64,000 nt of DNA, from the NCBI GenBank assembly GCA_017619935.1, contig JAFZRJ010000013.1, forward strand, positions 28,058 to 92,057, given 5' to 3'. The notes below the pieces were generated by a model. It made no database searches and was not told the origin of the DNA. It worked only from the letters and a program-made list of their open reading frames with translations. The translations under genes and the position numbers were made by a program. Below are positions 42,979-51,494 of the stretch, piece after piece. Each line of letters opens with the position of its first letter. The stretch's first letter is position 1. Source of the stretch: Muribaculaceae bacterium. GTDB lineage: Bacteria > Bacteroidota > Bacteroidia > Bacteroidales > Muribaculaceae.

Positions 42979-43506
42979 ATGGACGAAAGAAAAAGTGTGT
43001 TTAAACGCGGTGCCGAGTGTGGTGTACCCATGGGCTTGTACATGACCACCATCTCGGTGATGTCGCTATTCACCGACAAAGTGCCGTTGTTTTCCTTGGC
43101 CGTCATTGTGATGCTGTTTGCCGGGCCATACGTCATCTATCGTTTCCAGCGACACTATTTCATCGAAGAAAACGGCATGACCGAATATGCCGCCCTATGG
43201 ATGCAAGGCATTCTCATGGTGGTTTATGGCGCCCTGATTACAGGAGCGGCCACCTACCTCGTCCTCCAGTACATTCGCCCGTCCTACATCTATGACCAAG
43301 CGCAGATGGCCGTCGACACCTATAATGCCATTCCGTCGATGAAGGCGCAGTTGGGCGAGATTCTCGACGTGATGCAGCAAGCCATCGACCAAAATGCGCT
43401 GCCCACACCCATTGAGCTGGTGTTCCAAATGTTCTGGTTTGTCACTTTCTCGGGTTGTATGATGAGCGCCATCACGGCGGCTTTCGCTTCGCGACGCTTG
43501 TCATAA
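42979..43506 (+). CDS. DUF4199 membrane protein
   Basis: 175 residues with four membrane segments: GVPMGLYMTTISVMSLFTDK, SLAVIVMLFAGPYVIYRFQR, GILMVVYGALITGAATYLVL and a C-terminal one ending SGCMMSAITAAFASRRL. This is the DUF4199 pattern of Bacteroidetes, usually encoded just before a dolichol-phosphate-mannose-synthase-like glycosyltransferase, as here (38-bp gap). Function unknown; an accessory of that enzyme is plausible. Confidence 0.82.
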   Translation: MDERKSVFKRGAECGVPMGLYMTTISVMSLFTDKVPLFSLAVIVMLFAGPYVIYRFQRHYFIEENGMTEYAALWMQGILMVVYGALITGAATYLVLQYIRPSYIYDQAQMAVDTYNAIPSMKAQLGEILDVMQQAIDQNALPTPIELVFQMFWFVTFSGCMMSAITAAFASRRLS

Positions 43507-43543
43507 TCGCCCTTTAACAACGAATTCAACAACAAAAAAAGAT

Positions 43544-44497
43544 ATGGATATTTCAGTCGTAGTACCCTTGTATAATGAAGCGGAATCGCTTCCCGAATTG
43601 GCCGCGTGGATTAAACGAGTGATGGATGAAAACGGCTACAGTTATGAAGTGCTCATGATCAATGACGGGAGCACCGACGACTCGTGGCAAGTCATCAAAA
43701 AATTGCATGAAGAGAATGAGGCCATCAAAGGCGTGTGTTTTCGCCGCAACTACGGCAAGTCGCCGGCGCTGAACACCGGATTTGCCGCCGCTCAAGGCGA
43801 TGTGGTCATCACCATGGATGCCGACTTGCAAGACAGTCCCGACGAGATTCCCGAACTCTACCGCATGATCACCGAGGAAGACTATGACCTGGTGAGCGGA
43901 TGGAAAAAGAAACGCTACGACCCACTGTCGAAGACCCTTCCCACCAAGTTGTTCAATGCCACGGCACGCCGAGTGAGCGGCATTCACAACCTGCACGACT
44001 TCAATTGCGGATTGAAGGCTTACAAGAGTGATGTGGTCAAACGCATCGAGGTCTATGGCGATATGCACCGCTATGTGCCCTATCTGGCCAAAAATGCCGG
44101 TTTCAACAAGATAGGTGAGAAAGTGGTTCAACACCAAGCCCGCAAGTATGGCGTGTCGAAGTTCGGTCTGGACCGTTTCGTAAACGGATATCTCGACCTG
44201 CTCACCCTGTGGTTCCATGCCAAATTCGGTGTAAAACCGATGCACTTCTTCGGCCTGCTAGGCAGCCTCATGTTCCTGCTGGGCTTTATTGCCGTGATTG
44301 TTGTGGGCGGACTGAAACTCTACAACATGTGGGCCGGCAATCACTACACGCTGGTGACCAATTCACCCTACTTCTATCTTGCGCTCACGGCGATGATACT
44401 GGGAACCCAACTATTCCTCACGGGATTTCTGGGCGAACTCATCACCAGAAATTCACCCAGCCGAAATCATTACGAAATCAAAGAAGAAATTAAATGA
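43544..44497 (+). CDS. polyprenyl-phosphate glycosyltransferase (GtrB/ArnC-like)
   Basis: 317 residues. GT-A family 2 domain: ISVVVPLYNEAESLPELAAW, MINDGSTDDSW, GFAAAQGDVVITMDADLQDS with the DADLQD metal site, then HDFNCGLKAYKSDV. Two C-terminal membrane segments (about 228-255 and 270-300). Such enzymes load a sugar onto undecaprenyl phosphate at the cytoplasmic face. The stop overlaps the next gene (ATGA). Cluster: DUF4199-GT2-DUF6452-DUF6048. Confidence 0.92.
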   Translation: MDISVVVPLYNEAESLPELAAWIKRVMDENGYSYEVLMINDGSTDDSWQVIKKLHEENEAIKGVCFRRNYGKSPALNTGFAAAQGDVVITMDADLQDSPDEIPELYRMITEEDYDLVSGWKKKRYDPLSKTLPTKLFNATARRVSGIHNLHDFNCGLKAYKSDVVKRIEVYGDMHRYVPYLAKNAGFNKIGEKVVQHQARKYGVSKFGLDRFVNGYLDLLTLWFHAKFGVKPMHFFGLLGSLMFLLGFIAVIVVGGLKLYNMWAGNHYTLVTNSPYFYLALTAMILGTQLFLTGFLGELITRNSPSRNHYEIKEEIK

Positions 44498-44973
44498 GGT
44501 GGCTCCATGTCATATTGCCATTGATGCTGCTGGCGCTAGTCGCTTGTGACGACAACAGTTGTTATGACAACGGCAGCGCGTTGCCATTGGTGCGCTTCTA
44601 TAAGTCGGGCACAACCCAACAGGTTACGCTTGACGGCGTCACCATTCGCGGAGTGGACGCGCCCGGCGACAGCGTGCTTGTTGACAGTTCAGCGGTGAGT
44701 GAGGTGTACTTGCCCCTGCGAGTGAGCGCCAACTCCACCCAGTGGGTGCTGGAATATGGCGGCGAAACGGAACTCGCCGACACCATTACCCTGCAATACC
44801 GCAGCGTGCCTTATTTTTCCAGCGCCGAGTGCGGAGCGATGTATAATTTCGAATTGTCGTCGGTCACCTCCACCCGTTATGTGATTGATTCAATAGCAAT
44901 AGCCAAGCCAGTAATTGACAACGGCACCGACGTAGCCATTCGGCTATTTTTCCCTGTCACCAATGAGTATTGA
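44494..44973 (+). CDS. DUF6452 lipoprotein
   Basis: 159 residues. MRWLHVILPLMLLALVACDD gives a lipobox with Cys18, and the mature part begins DDNSCYDNGSALPLVRFY. The remainder is a beta-rich domain (YLPLRVSANSTQWVLEYGGE, ITLQYRSVPYFSSAECGAMY). The Bacteroidales DUF6452 family commonly precedes a DUF6048 gene, as here (11-bp overlap). Probably an outer-membrane-facing lipoprotein; function unknown. Confidence 0.82.
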   Translation: MRWLHVILPLMLLALVACDDNSCYDNGSALPLVRFYKSGTTQQVTLDGVTIRGVDAPGDSVLVDSSAVSEVYLPLRVSANSTQWVLEYGGETELADTITLQYRSVPYFSSAECGAMYNFELSSVTSTRYVIDSIAIAKPVIDNGTDVAIRLFFPVTNEY

Positions 44974-45814
44974 CTTGAGACACATATTATCCTTGCTGTG
45001 TGTGACGCTCCTGACCCTGTGCGCCACTGCCCAGGATTCGGCCCGGTATGTGACTCCCGTGCGCCCAGCGACCAACAAGACGCTGCCGCCGGCACGTGGC
45101 ACTGACGAGGAAGTCATCAAACGCTTTCTTGCGGGCGACACGTTGGCGCTCGAGGAAGCGCGACGCGATTCGGCACGACGCGCCTACAAGCACTACCCGC
45201 TACTGACCGACGTGACAGTAGGTATTAACTTTATTGACCCGGTGCTTATGCTCATGGGGCAGGACTACGCCAGCGTTGACATTCATGCCACACTCAACAT
45301 GTGGAACCGCCTGCAGCCGGTGGTTGAAGTGGGTATGGGATGGGCCAAGAGCACGCCCGATGACATGAACTTCACCTATCGCTCAAAACCGTCGCCTTAT
45401 GCCAAAGTGGGTCTCAACTACAATTTCATGTACAAGAGCGACCCACGTTATCAAGCTTTGCTTGGCGTTCGCATGGGGTACAGCCCTTTCAAGTACGACG
45501 TGACCGACGTCACTTACACCAACGATTACTGGCACGAGAATGAGACCTTCAGCGTCAAGGGACTTTCCTCACATGCGCTGTGGGGCGAAGCGGTCGCCGG
45601 CATCAAGGTCAACATCTGGCGGGCATGGTCGCTGGGGTGGACCATCCGCTATCATTGGCTATTCAAATACAAAAAATCGGAGAACGGCAGTCCCTGGTTC
45701 ATTCCAGGTTACGGCCCGCGTGAAAAGTCGCTTGGATTCTCGTTCAGCCTAAGTTACACCCTACCGCTGGGAGCAAACTCTCGTCAAGAAATATCAACCT
45801 CAAAAAATGACTAA
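44963..45814 (+). CDS. DUF6048 outer-membrane protein
   Basis: 283 residues. Signal peptide (MSIDLRHILSLLCVTLLTLCATAQ), a Lys/Arg-rich linker, then a small beta-barrel from about residue 85: LTDVTVGINFIDPVLMLMGQ, PSPYAKVGLNYNFMYKSDP, WSLGWTIRYHWLFKY, LGFSFSLSYTLPL. DUF6048 is the usual partner of DUF6452, encoded upstream with overlapping reading frames; the two probably work as a lipoprotein-barrel pair in the outer membrane. Role unknown. Confidence 0.82.
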   Translation: MSIDLRHILSLLCVTLLTLCATAQDSARYVTPVRPATNKTLPPARGTDEEVIKRFLAGDTLALEEARRDSARRAYKHYPLLTDVTVGINFIDPVLMLMGQDYASVDIHATLNMWNRLQPVVEVGMGWAKSTPDDMNFTYRSKPSPYAKVGLNYNFMYKSDPRYQALLGVRMGYSPFKYDVTDVTYTNDYWHENETFSVKGLSSHALWGEAVAGIKVNIWRAWSLGWTIRYHWLFKYKKSENGSPWFIPGYGPREKSLGFSFSLSYTLPLGANSRQEISTSKND

Positions 45815-45815
45815 T

Positions 45816-46943
45816 ATGAAACGAACACTGATTTCTGCCCTTTTGTTGATGGCTTTCGGCCCCATCTGGGCGCAGCACAGCGAACAGGAAAAGACCTATT
45901 TCGACGCGTTCAATGCTGAACTGGGCATGATGATTGAAATTTTTGATCACGAACTGCCATGCCAACGATTCGCCTATTATTTTGATTATGCCGACATTGA
46001 CGGAGACGGTCGCCTTGAAATGGTACTGACCGACTTCCCGAAGGAATACAAGTCAGCTTTCAAATACGACGGCAAATCGGTCTATCAGGTGAGTGCCGAC
46101 AATGTGGGAGACCTTGACTGGAAAGAACTGAAGTGGTATTTCACTTCAGGCGACACCGAAGGCCACCCCGAAAAAGACATCACGTTGAAACATCGCCCCT
46201 TGTTTGGTGACGACATCGACATCGCGGCCAACCGCTTCTCGGCGTCATCCGAGGTGTGGACCTACGTTTCGCCCAACGCCATCAAGTCATACGACCGCAT
46301 GATTTTCAAGCCACACATCGGTGAGGTAAAATTGGCCAAAACCAAAACCACCAACAAGGAAGTGGTTTATTCCTTTGCACTGATCAATCCGGCCATGACC
46401 AAGAAAATGTTCCGCGGATATGCCAGCACCCAGGCGGCCCCCGTCATTGTGCCCAAAGCATTCCTCGAAACACACACACCGCTGCAATATAGCCGCTGGC
46501 TCTTCGGCGAAAAGGAAATCAAAGCCAATCGCGATGTAAAGCAAATCATTCAAGCCTACTTTGGCGAACGTGAAATCTACGACTCGCGCTGGCTGGCCTC
46601 GTGCGAAATCAACGAGCGTACTTTCTACTACGTGGTGTTCAAGCCCCAAGATGGCTATGTGCTCACTTCACTGGTATGCATTGCCGAAGGCGACGTGGTT
46701 TCGGTGTGTAACGACTGGGTCCCCATGGCCCCAGGAGATGACGACATGAACGCCAGTGGTGAAATGGTCGAAGACATGCTCTTCCACGCTCCGCAAATCA
46801 TGGCCATGATGGCCACCGAAAACGGCCTGGAACTCTACACGCGATGGAATTCATTGGAAGGAATTCACTATACCATCATGCGTGAATATATCGACCAGTT
46901 TGTTATCCTTCAGGATGATTACCAGTATCTGATGGCTTATTGA
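45816..46943 (+). CDS. secreted protein of unknown function with calcium-loop-like motif
   Basis: 375 residues from the ATG at 45816 (an ATG three codons earlier overlaps the previous gene by 8 bp). Signal peptide MKRTLISALLLMAFGPIWAQ. A loop DYADIDGDGRLEMVLTD near residue 50 resembles the DxDxDG calcium motif of FG-GAP/EF-hand proteins. The rest is mixed alpha/beta (FGEREIYDSRWLASCEINER, FYYVVFKPQDGYVLTSLVCI) that I cannot place. Last gene of the DUF4199-GT2-DUF6452-DUF6048 run. Confidence 0.7.
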   Translation: MKRTLISALLLMAFGPIWAQHSEQEKTYFDAFNAELGMMIEIFDHELPCQRFAYYFDYADIDGDGRLEMVLTDFPKEYKSAFKYDGKSVYQVSADNVGDLDWKELKWYFTSGDTEGHPEKDITLKHRPLFGDDIDIAANRFSASSEVWTYVSPNAIKSYDRMIFKPHIGEVKLAKTKTTNKEVVYSFALINPAMTKKMFRGYASTQAAPVIVPKAFLETHTPLQYSRWLFGEKEIKANRDVKQIIQAYFGEREIYDSRWLASCEINERTFYYVVFKPQDGYVLTSLVCIAEGDVVSVCNDWVPMAPGDDDMNASGEMVEDMLFHAPQIMAMMATENGLELYTRWNSLEGIHYTIMREYIDQFVILQDDYQYLMAY

Positions 46944-47001
46944 CACGCACATGGCATTCGGCCCGTTTAGGGCAAAAAAAGACAGTTTGCCGACCGAATT
47001 G

Positions 47002-47032
47002 CTTGCGAAATCAACTTTTTTGCCTAAATTTG
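47002..47032 (+). promoter_or_regulatory. promoter of the TMEM43-like gene
   Basis: CTTG (47002-47005), 19-bp spacer, TAAATTTG (47025-47032), 50 bp before the ATG at 47083. Confidence 0.55.
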
Positions 47033-47082
47033 CAATCTGAAATTAGTTTAACAAATCAAATATTTAACAAAAATCAGTAATT

Positions 47083-48861
47083 ATGGCTTACACAGAAACG
47101 ACAACCACGAGTTATGGAACTCGAGTTGGAAATTCATTCAAGCAAATTGGTTCCGGATTTTTGATGTTCATCATTGGAACCGTGTTGCTGTTCTGGAACG
47201 AGGGACGCACCATTCATCGTGAACAAGACATTAATTTCGCCAACGACAAGGCGGTTGAAATGCCTACACCCGACAAGAAGGACGCAAGTTTGGAAGGTCA
47301 ACTTGTTCACGCTACTGGTAACGCGATCTCTAAAGACATTTTGAGTGACGGACAATACCCGGTGGCTGGCAACTACACCGCTCTCAAGCGCGATGTGGAA
47401 TACTATCAGTGGGTCGAGCGCAAAGAGGAGAAGAAACGCGACAAAGTCGGGGGTGGTGAAGAAACAATCACTACTTACTACTATGACCTGAAATGGGTGG
47501 ATGAACCCGTCAACTCCAGCAGCTTCCACGACCCCGCTTATCGTGGCAAGAACACCGTTCGCCTTGAAGTGGAGGACAAATTGGAATATGCTACAAATGT
47601 TGAGTTTGGCGCCTATAAGCTGCCCGACTTCTTCATCAAAAAAGTGGGTAGTTATACCGATGCCAATGTAGCGGGCAGTACCGAAGAGTTTGCCGCCATG
47701 TTGGCGGGCAACAACAGCGTACCCAAAACCGACGCTGAAGGTGAAGAAGCAACCGAAGAGGAAACGACTGAGGATATCGGCATCACCGAGACCCAACTTC
47801 GTGAAGCAGAAAACAGCCTTGCCAACACCGACGACTATGTGTTCGGTGGCAACGAGGTTTATTATGGTGACCCCAGCAATGTTCGTGTGGGTGACGTTCG
47901 CATCACTTTCACCGCCATTCCTCCCCAAAATGAGATTTCAATCATGGCTGAGGTGGCTGGCGACACTTTCAAAGAGTTCCAGTCAAAAAATGGCAAGTTT
48001 GCGGAATTGAAGAACGGCAAAAAGACGAAAGATGAGATGATTCAAGCCGCCAAAGACGAGAACAACATGATCAAGTGGGCTTTGCGCATACTGGGTATCT
48101 TGCTCGTTATCGGTGGCCTGAAGGGCATCTTCGGCTTCCTCGTGACACTGTTCAAGGTGATTCCTTTCTTGGCAAGTATCATGAACTTCGGTGTGGGACT
48201 GATTTGCACCCTTTTGGGTATCGCATGGTCGCTCATCGTGATTGCCGTAGCATGGATCTTCTACAGACCTGTCTTGGGTATATCGCTCTTGGTAATAGCA
48301 ATAGGACTGATTGCGTTCCTTGTTATTCGCGGTAAAAACAAGAAACCCGCATTGCAACCTGCTCCGGCTCCCGGACAGCAGCCCATGCAGCAGCCCTATC
48401 AGGCACCGCAGCAACCTATGCAGCAGCCCTATCAGGCTCCACAGCAACCCATGCAGCAGCCCTATCAGGCTCCACAGCAACCTATGCAGCAGCCCTATCA
48501 GGCTCCGCAACAGCCTATGCAGCAGCCCTATCAGGCTCCGCAACAGCCTATGCAACAGCCCGAGCCTATGCAGCAGCCCTATCAGGCTCCACAGCAACCT
48601 ATGCAACAGCCCGAGCCCATGCAGCAGCCCTATCAGGCTCCGCAACAACCCATGCAACAGGCTTATCAGGATCCCATGCAGCAACCTTATCAGGCTCCGC
48701 AACAACCCATGCAACAGGCTTATCAGGCTCCGCAACAGCCCATGCAGCAGCCCTATCAGGCTCCGCAACAGCCCATGCAGCAACAGCCTTATCAGAATCC
48801 AATGCAGCAGCCTTATCAGTTCCCACAACAGCCTACTGATGAGAACACTATTCCTGAATAA
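47083..48861 (+). CDS. TMEM43-family membrane protein with Gln/Pro/Tyr/Met repeat tail
   Basis: 592 residues. One membrane segment near the N-terminus (GSGFLMFIIGTVLLFWNEGR, about 22-42), a long extracytoplasmic domain to about residue 320 matching the bacterial TMEM43 pattern (FWNEGRTIHREQDI; GDVRITFTAIPPQNEISIMA), then three membrane segments between about 325 and 420 (WALRILGILLVIGGLKGIFG, VGLICTLLGIAWSLIVIAVA). The tail (about 432-583) is built from the 11-residue unit QQPYQAPQQPM in about a dozen full or shortened copies. TMEM43 (LUMA) is a eukaryotic inner-nuclear-membrane protein; its bacterial relatives have no assigned function. The tail is probably cytoplasmic and disordered. A terminator-like hairpin follows. 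Confidence 0.88.
   Translation: MAYTETTTTSYGTRVGNSFKQIGSGFLMFIIGTVLLFWNEGRTIHREQDINFANDKAVEMPTPDKKDASLEGQLVHATGNAISKDILSDGQYPVAGNYTALKRDVEYYQWVERKEEKKRDKVGGGEETITTYYYDLKWVDEPVNSSSFHDPAYRGKNTVRLEVEDKLEYATNVEFGAYKLPDFFIKKVGSYTDANVAGSTEEFAAMLAGNNSVPKTDAEGEEATEEETTEDIGITETQLREAENSLANTDDYVFGGNEVYYGDPSNVRVGDVRITFTAIPPQNEISIMAEVAGDTFKEFQSKNGKFAELKNGKKTKDEMIQAAKDENNMIKWALRILGILLVIGGLKGIFGFLVTLFKVIPFLASIMNFGVGLICTLLGIAWSLIVIAVAWIFYRPVLGISLLVIAIGLIAFLVIRGKNKKPALQPAPAPGQQPMQQPYQAPQQPMQQPYQAPQQPMQQPYQAPQQPMQQPYQAPQQPMQQPYQAPQQPMQQPEPMQQPYQAPQQPMQQPEPMQQPYQAPQQPMQQAYQDPMQQPYQAPQQPMQQAYQAPQQPMQQPYQAPQQPMQQQPYQNPMQQPYQFPQQPTDENTIPE
48376..48831 (+). repeat. in-frame 33-bp coding minisatellite
   Basis: The DNA unit of 33 bp (CAGCAGCCCTATCAGGCTCC followed by CR-rich CARCARCCYATG) repeats head to tail, with shortened 15- and 18-bp variants encoding QQPEPM and QQAYQDPM. 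Period is a multiple of three, so slippage changes tail length without a frameshift. Confidence 0.92.
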
Positions 48862-48864
48862 TTG

Positions 48865-48937
48865 ATTTGAACCTTGCGCTCCGGCGCAACGATGGATAAC
48901 GAATGAGGGCGTGTCAGAATTTTGGCACGCCCTCATT
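48865..48937 (+). repeat. second copy of the 24.6-kb intergenic element, acting as terminator
   Basis: These 73 bp align with 24601-24674 at roughly 85% identity with one 1-base gap: ATTTGAACCTTGCGCTCCGG is identical, followed by GCAACGA and the TGAGGGYGTGTCA...CCCTCA palindrome (48904-48935). Here the hairpin is followed by TTTTT (48936-48940) and stands just after the TMEM43-like stop codon, so it probably terminates that transcript. Confidence 0.8.
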
Positions 48938-48939
48938 TT

Positions 48940-48972
48940 TCTAGAAGCTCTAGACTATCTAGATAATCTAGA
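48940..48972. repeat. four TCTAGA hexamers at exact 9-bp period
   Basis: TCTAGA occurs at 48940, 48949, 48958 and 48967 with three variable bases between (AGC, CTA, TAA). It lies 12 bp beyond the stop of the minus-strand BspA gene at 48984. The hexamer is self-complementary, like the CTCCGAG-type 9-mers at 11443 and 13463. Confidence 0.85.
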
Positions 48973-48983
48973 TGTTTTAGTGC

Positions 48984-50963
48984 CTATTGAGTGAGAATGA
49001 TGTTGATGATAGCGTTCACGTCCTCGATGTCCACCTTGCCGTCACCGTTGAGGTCGGCATTGCCGGTATAATCGGTTGGCTGCTTCAAATCCAAGATGAT
49101 GTTGATGGCGGCGTTCACGTCCTCGATGTCCACCTTGCCGTCACCGTTCACGTCACCCTTGAGGCCGCCCAGGCCGAGGTCGCCCACGATGTTCCTGAAC
49201 AGCGCCCAGCACAAGGAGTTCTTGAAACTGTCCTCCTTGCCGGGAAGCACATGGAGCGTGCGGCCGTCCATATAATTGGAGAATACCAAGCAATACGACA
49301 ATCGGTTAGAAATGTTGGCACTGGGCTCTCTAAACGCAATGTCGTCATATCCCATCGTCACCTTGGCCGGATCCACGTAAGCGTCAACCCGCTGCAAGTT
49401 TCTTAAGGAGAAAAATGCCGCCTCATCGATTGAAGTGACCGATTGAGGAATATTTATCTCTTGAAGATAATACATATTCTGGAACGAGCGTTGCCCAATT
49501 CTCGTGAGGGAGTTAGGGAGTATGACATTATAGAAACTTTTACCATCGAATGCATAATCCGCTATGCCCTTCGTTCCTTCTTTAATGGTAAGCGTTTTGT
49601 TGTCGGGCATGTTGCCTTTATATGATAATGCCACAGGGCCGGCATACATGACACCGTCGGGTTGACTGTTGTACCACGTCGTGCCGATGAATGCCGATTG
49701 ACCCACCTTAACAAGGGAATTGGGGAAGGTGATTTCGGTCAAGTTGGAGCAATTGTAGAACGCTTGATAGCCGATGGCTTTCACGTTGTTGGGAATGGTG
49801 AGCACCGACATGTTAGAGCAATTATAGAATGCTTGGATGTTGATATATTTAAGGGAGCTGGGCAGGCGCAAAAGCGTGATGCCTGTGCAATCTTTGAATG
49901 CCACTCCCGCTATGGCCGTTGTTCCGTCCTTGATGGTGAAAAGGCCTGAGGGCATCTCGCCTTTGTAACCTAAGGCGATAGTGCCAGCATACAGCACGCC
50001 GTCGGGCTGACTGTCGTACCACGCCGTTTTATAAAACACTTCTTCTCTCATATCAATCACCGAACTGGGAACGGAAATCTCCGCTAAGTTGGTGCAACCA
50101 GCGAACGCCCAGCCACCAATTCCTGTGACCGAGTTGGGGATGCTGATGCTCGTCAAACCAGAGCAGCCATTGAAGGCACTTGCACCTATATATTTCACCG
50201 AATTGGGGATGGTGATACTGGTCAAGGATTTGCAGTTCTGGAACATACCGCCATTGAGAAGAGTAATGGTGTTGGGAAGAGTGACATCGACCAAGGAAGT
50301 ACAGTTTCTGAAAGTATTGACACCCATAACCCTCACCGAACTGGGGACGTTCACGCTCGTCAAGGCGGTGCAACCATTGAACGCATTGTCACTGATTGTT
50401 CTGACGGTGTTGGGAATTTGGATGCTCTTCAGGTTGGTACATTCGTAAAAGGCTTTTTCGGCAATACAAGTGGTGCCGTCTTGAATCACTATGTTGGTGT
50501 TTTGAGGCATGGCTTTGGCATTTTTGTAGGCGTAAAGCACCGAGCCGGCATACACCACGCCGTCGGGCTGACTGTCGTACCACGCCGTTTTATAGAATAC
50601 ATTGTTTCCAAGATGATTGATAGCGTTCGGGAAATAAATTTCTTTCAGATTGGTACAGCCTTGGAACGCTGAAGACCAAATCATGGTGACCGTGTTGGGG
50701 ATGGTGACGCTCGTCAACCCGGTGTTGTTTTTGAATGCGCTATTCGAGATTCCCACAATCGTATAGTCCCTATCCTCATAATTTATCGTAGAGGGGATGA
50801 TGAGGTCGCCCGTTAGGGGCTCTCCAGTTGCCGTGCCCTGAAGGTGAACACTGACACCGTCGTCATTAAGCCAAAATTTCAACTTTCCGACAGTGAAAGA
50901 TTCGGCATTGGCATTTATCACAAGCATTGCCAAGGCGGCAAATAAAAGTAAAATTCTTTTCAT
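48984..50963 (-). CDS. BspA-like leucine-rich-repeat protein with C-terminal dockerin-like repeats (4)
   Basis: 659 residues from the ATG at 50963 (another ATG two codons earlier). Signal peptide MKRILLLFAALAMLVINANA. N-terminal GKLKFWLNDDGVSVHLQGTA, then LRR_5-type repeats from about residue 70 to 560, interrupted by three units of the form TAWYDSQPDGVVYAGSVLYA. It ends with KGDVNGDGKVDIEDVNAAIN and ADLNGDGKVDIEDVNAIINI, the paired dockerin-like calcium motifs. Surface-exposed adhesin type; the WYDSQPDG units also occur in protein 1 (WYNNQLDG), so these two are closer to each other than to the tandem pair at 11.5-15.4 kb. Confidence 0.9.
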   Translation of the reverse strand: MKRILLLFAALAMLVINANAESFTVGKLKFWLNDDGVSVHLQGTATGEPLTGDLIIPSTINYEDRDYTIVGISNSAFKNNTGLTSVTIPNTVTMIWSSAFQGCTNLKEIYFPNAINHLGNNVFYKTAWYDSQPDGVVYAGSVLYAYKNAKAMPQNTNIVIQDGTTCIAEKAFYECTNLKSIQIPNTVRTISDNAFNGCTALTSVNVPSSVRVMGVNTFRNCTSLVDVTLPNTITLLNGGMFQNCKSLTSITIPNSVKYIGASAFNGCSGLTSISIPNSVTGIGGWAFAGCTNLAEISVPSSVIDMREEVFYKTAWYDSQPDGVLYAGTIALGYKGEMPSGLFTIKDGTTAIAGVAFKDCTGITLLRLPSSLKYINIQAFYNCSNMSVLTIPNNVKAIGYQAFYNCSNLTEITFPNSLVKVGQSAFIGTTWYNSQPDGVMYAGPVALSYKGNMPDNKTLTIKEGTKGIADYAFDGKSFYNVILPNSLTRIGQRSFQNMYYLQEINIPQSVTSIDEAAFFSLRNLQRVDAYVDPAKVTMGYDDIAFREPSANISNRLSYCLVFSNYMDGRTLHVLPGKEDSFKNSLCWALFRNIVGDLGLGGLKGDVNGDGKVDIEDVNAAINIILDLKQPTDYTGNADLNGDGKVDIEDVNAIINIILTQ

Positions 50964-50969
50964 ACACAT

Positions 50970-51401
50970 TAAGTTTTATGAGTGAATAATAAAGTTAATT
51001 GCACAACAAAAGCGGCACACTACAACCGAAGCCAGAATGTGCCGTAAACGATTGATTATAAGATATCTGCCATGTATAATCAGGAGACAATAACACGCTG
51101 TCACTCAACAGATGAATGCTAGTTAGCACCCTGTTAGACATATTGACAGTTATGTGATATTCTCGCATCATAGAATACTCGGTGTGTTTGACACCGAAAC
51201 TCATATTTTTGGTTATTTGATGATAATAATTATTGAAATTAACTTGCCGAAAACAGCTTATTATCAGCAACCTTACGCCCGATTGCAAAACACAACCGAC
51301 TCCTTTAACGGCACAAAAATAAGAAATCATCATCAAATCAGCAAATTTTTCCTAATGATATTTAATGGAAAGATTCAACTCCAGCTTGACGCACATTTTT
51401 T
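50970..51401. other. A+T-rich divergent intergenic region without recognisable gene
   Basis: About 430 bp between the BspA gene and the pdxA promoter box. Short open frames have no ribosome site or family likeness. A minus-sense -7-like TATTTTTG is at 51313-51320, which would imply a long leader for the BspA gene. I see nothing else. Confidence 0.5.
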
Positions 51402-51430
51402 TGCCATTTGGCGAAAATGTAGTAATTTAG
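51402..51430 (+). promoter_or_regulatory. pdxA promoter region with 16-bp shared box
   Basis: TGCCATTTGGCGAAAA (51402-51417) followed at start-to-start distance 21 by TAATTTAG (51423-51430), a one-off match to TAnnTTTG. The same box and spacing precede the DUF6056 gene at 18648. Confidence 0.5.
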
Positions 51431-51494
51431 CACATTGAATTGCTCCATGGGTATGGCCACGGAGATTAAATCACCATCATAATTAATTGATATA

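Noticed and set aside
48376-48831. Tandem repeat as possible CRISPR or mobile satellite
   Set aside because: It is a coding minisatellite in frame with the TMEM43-like protein.
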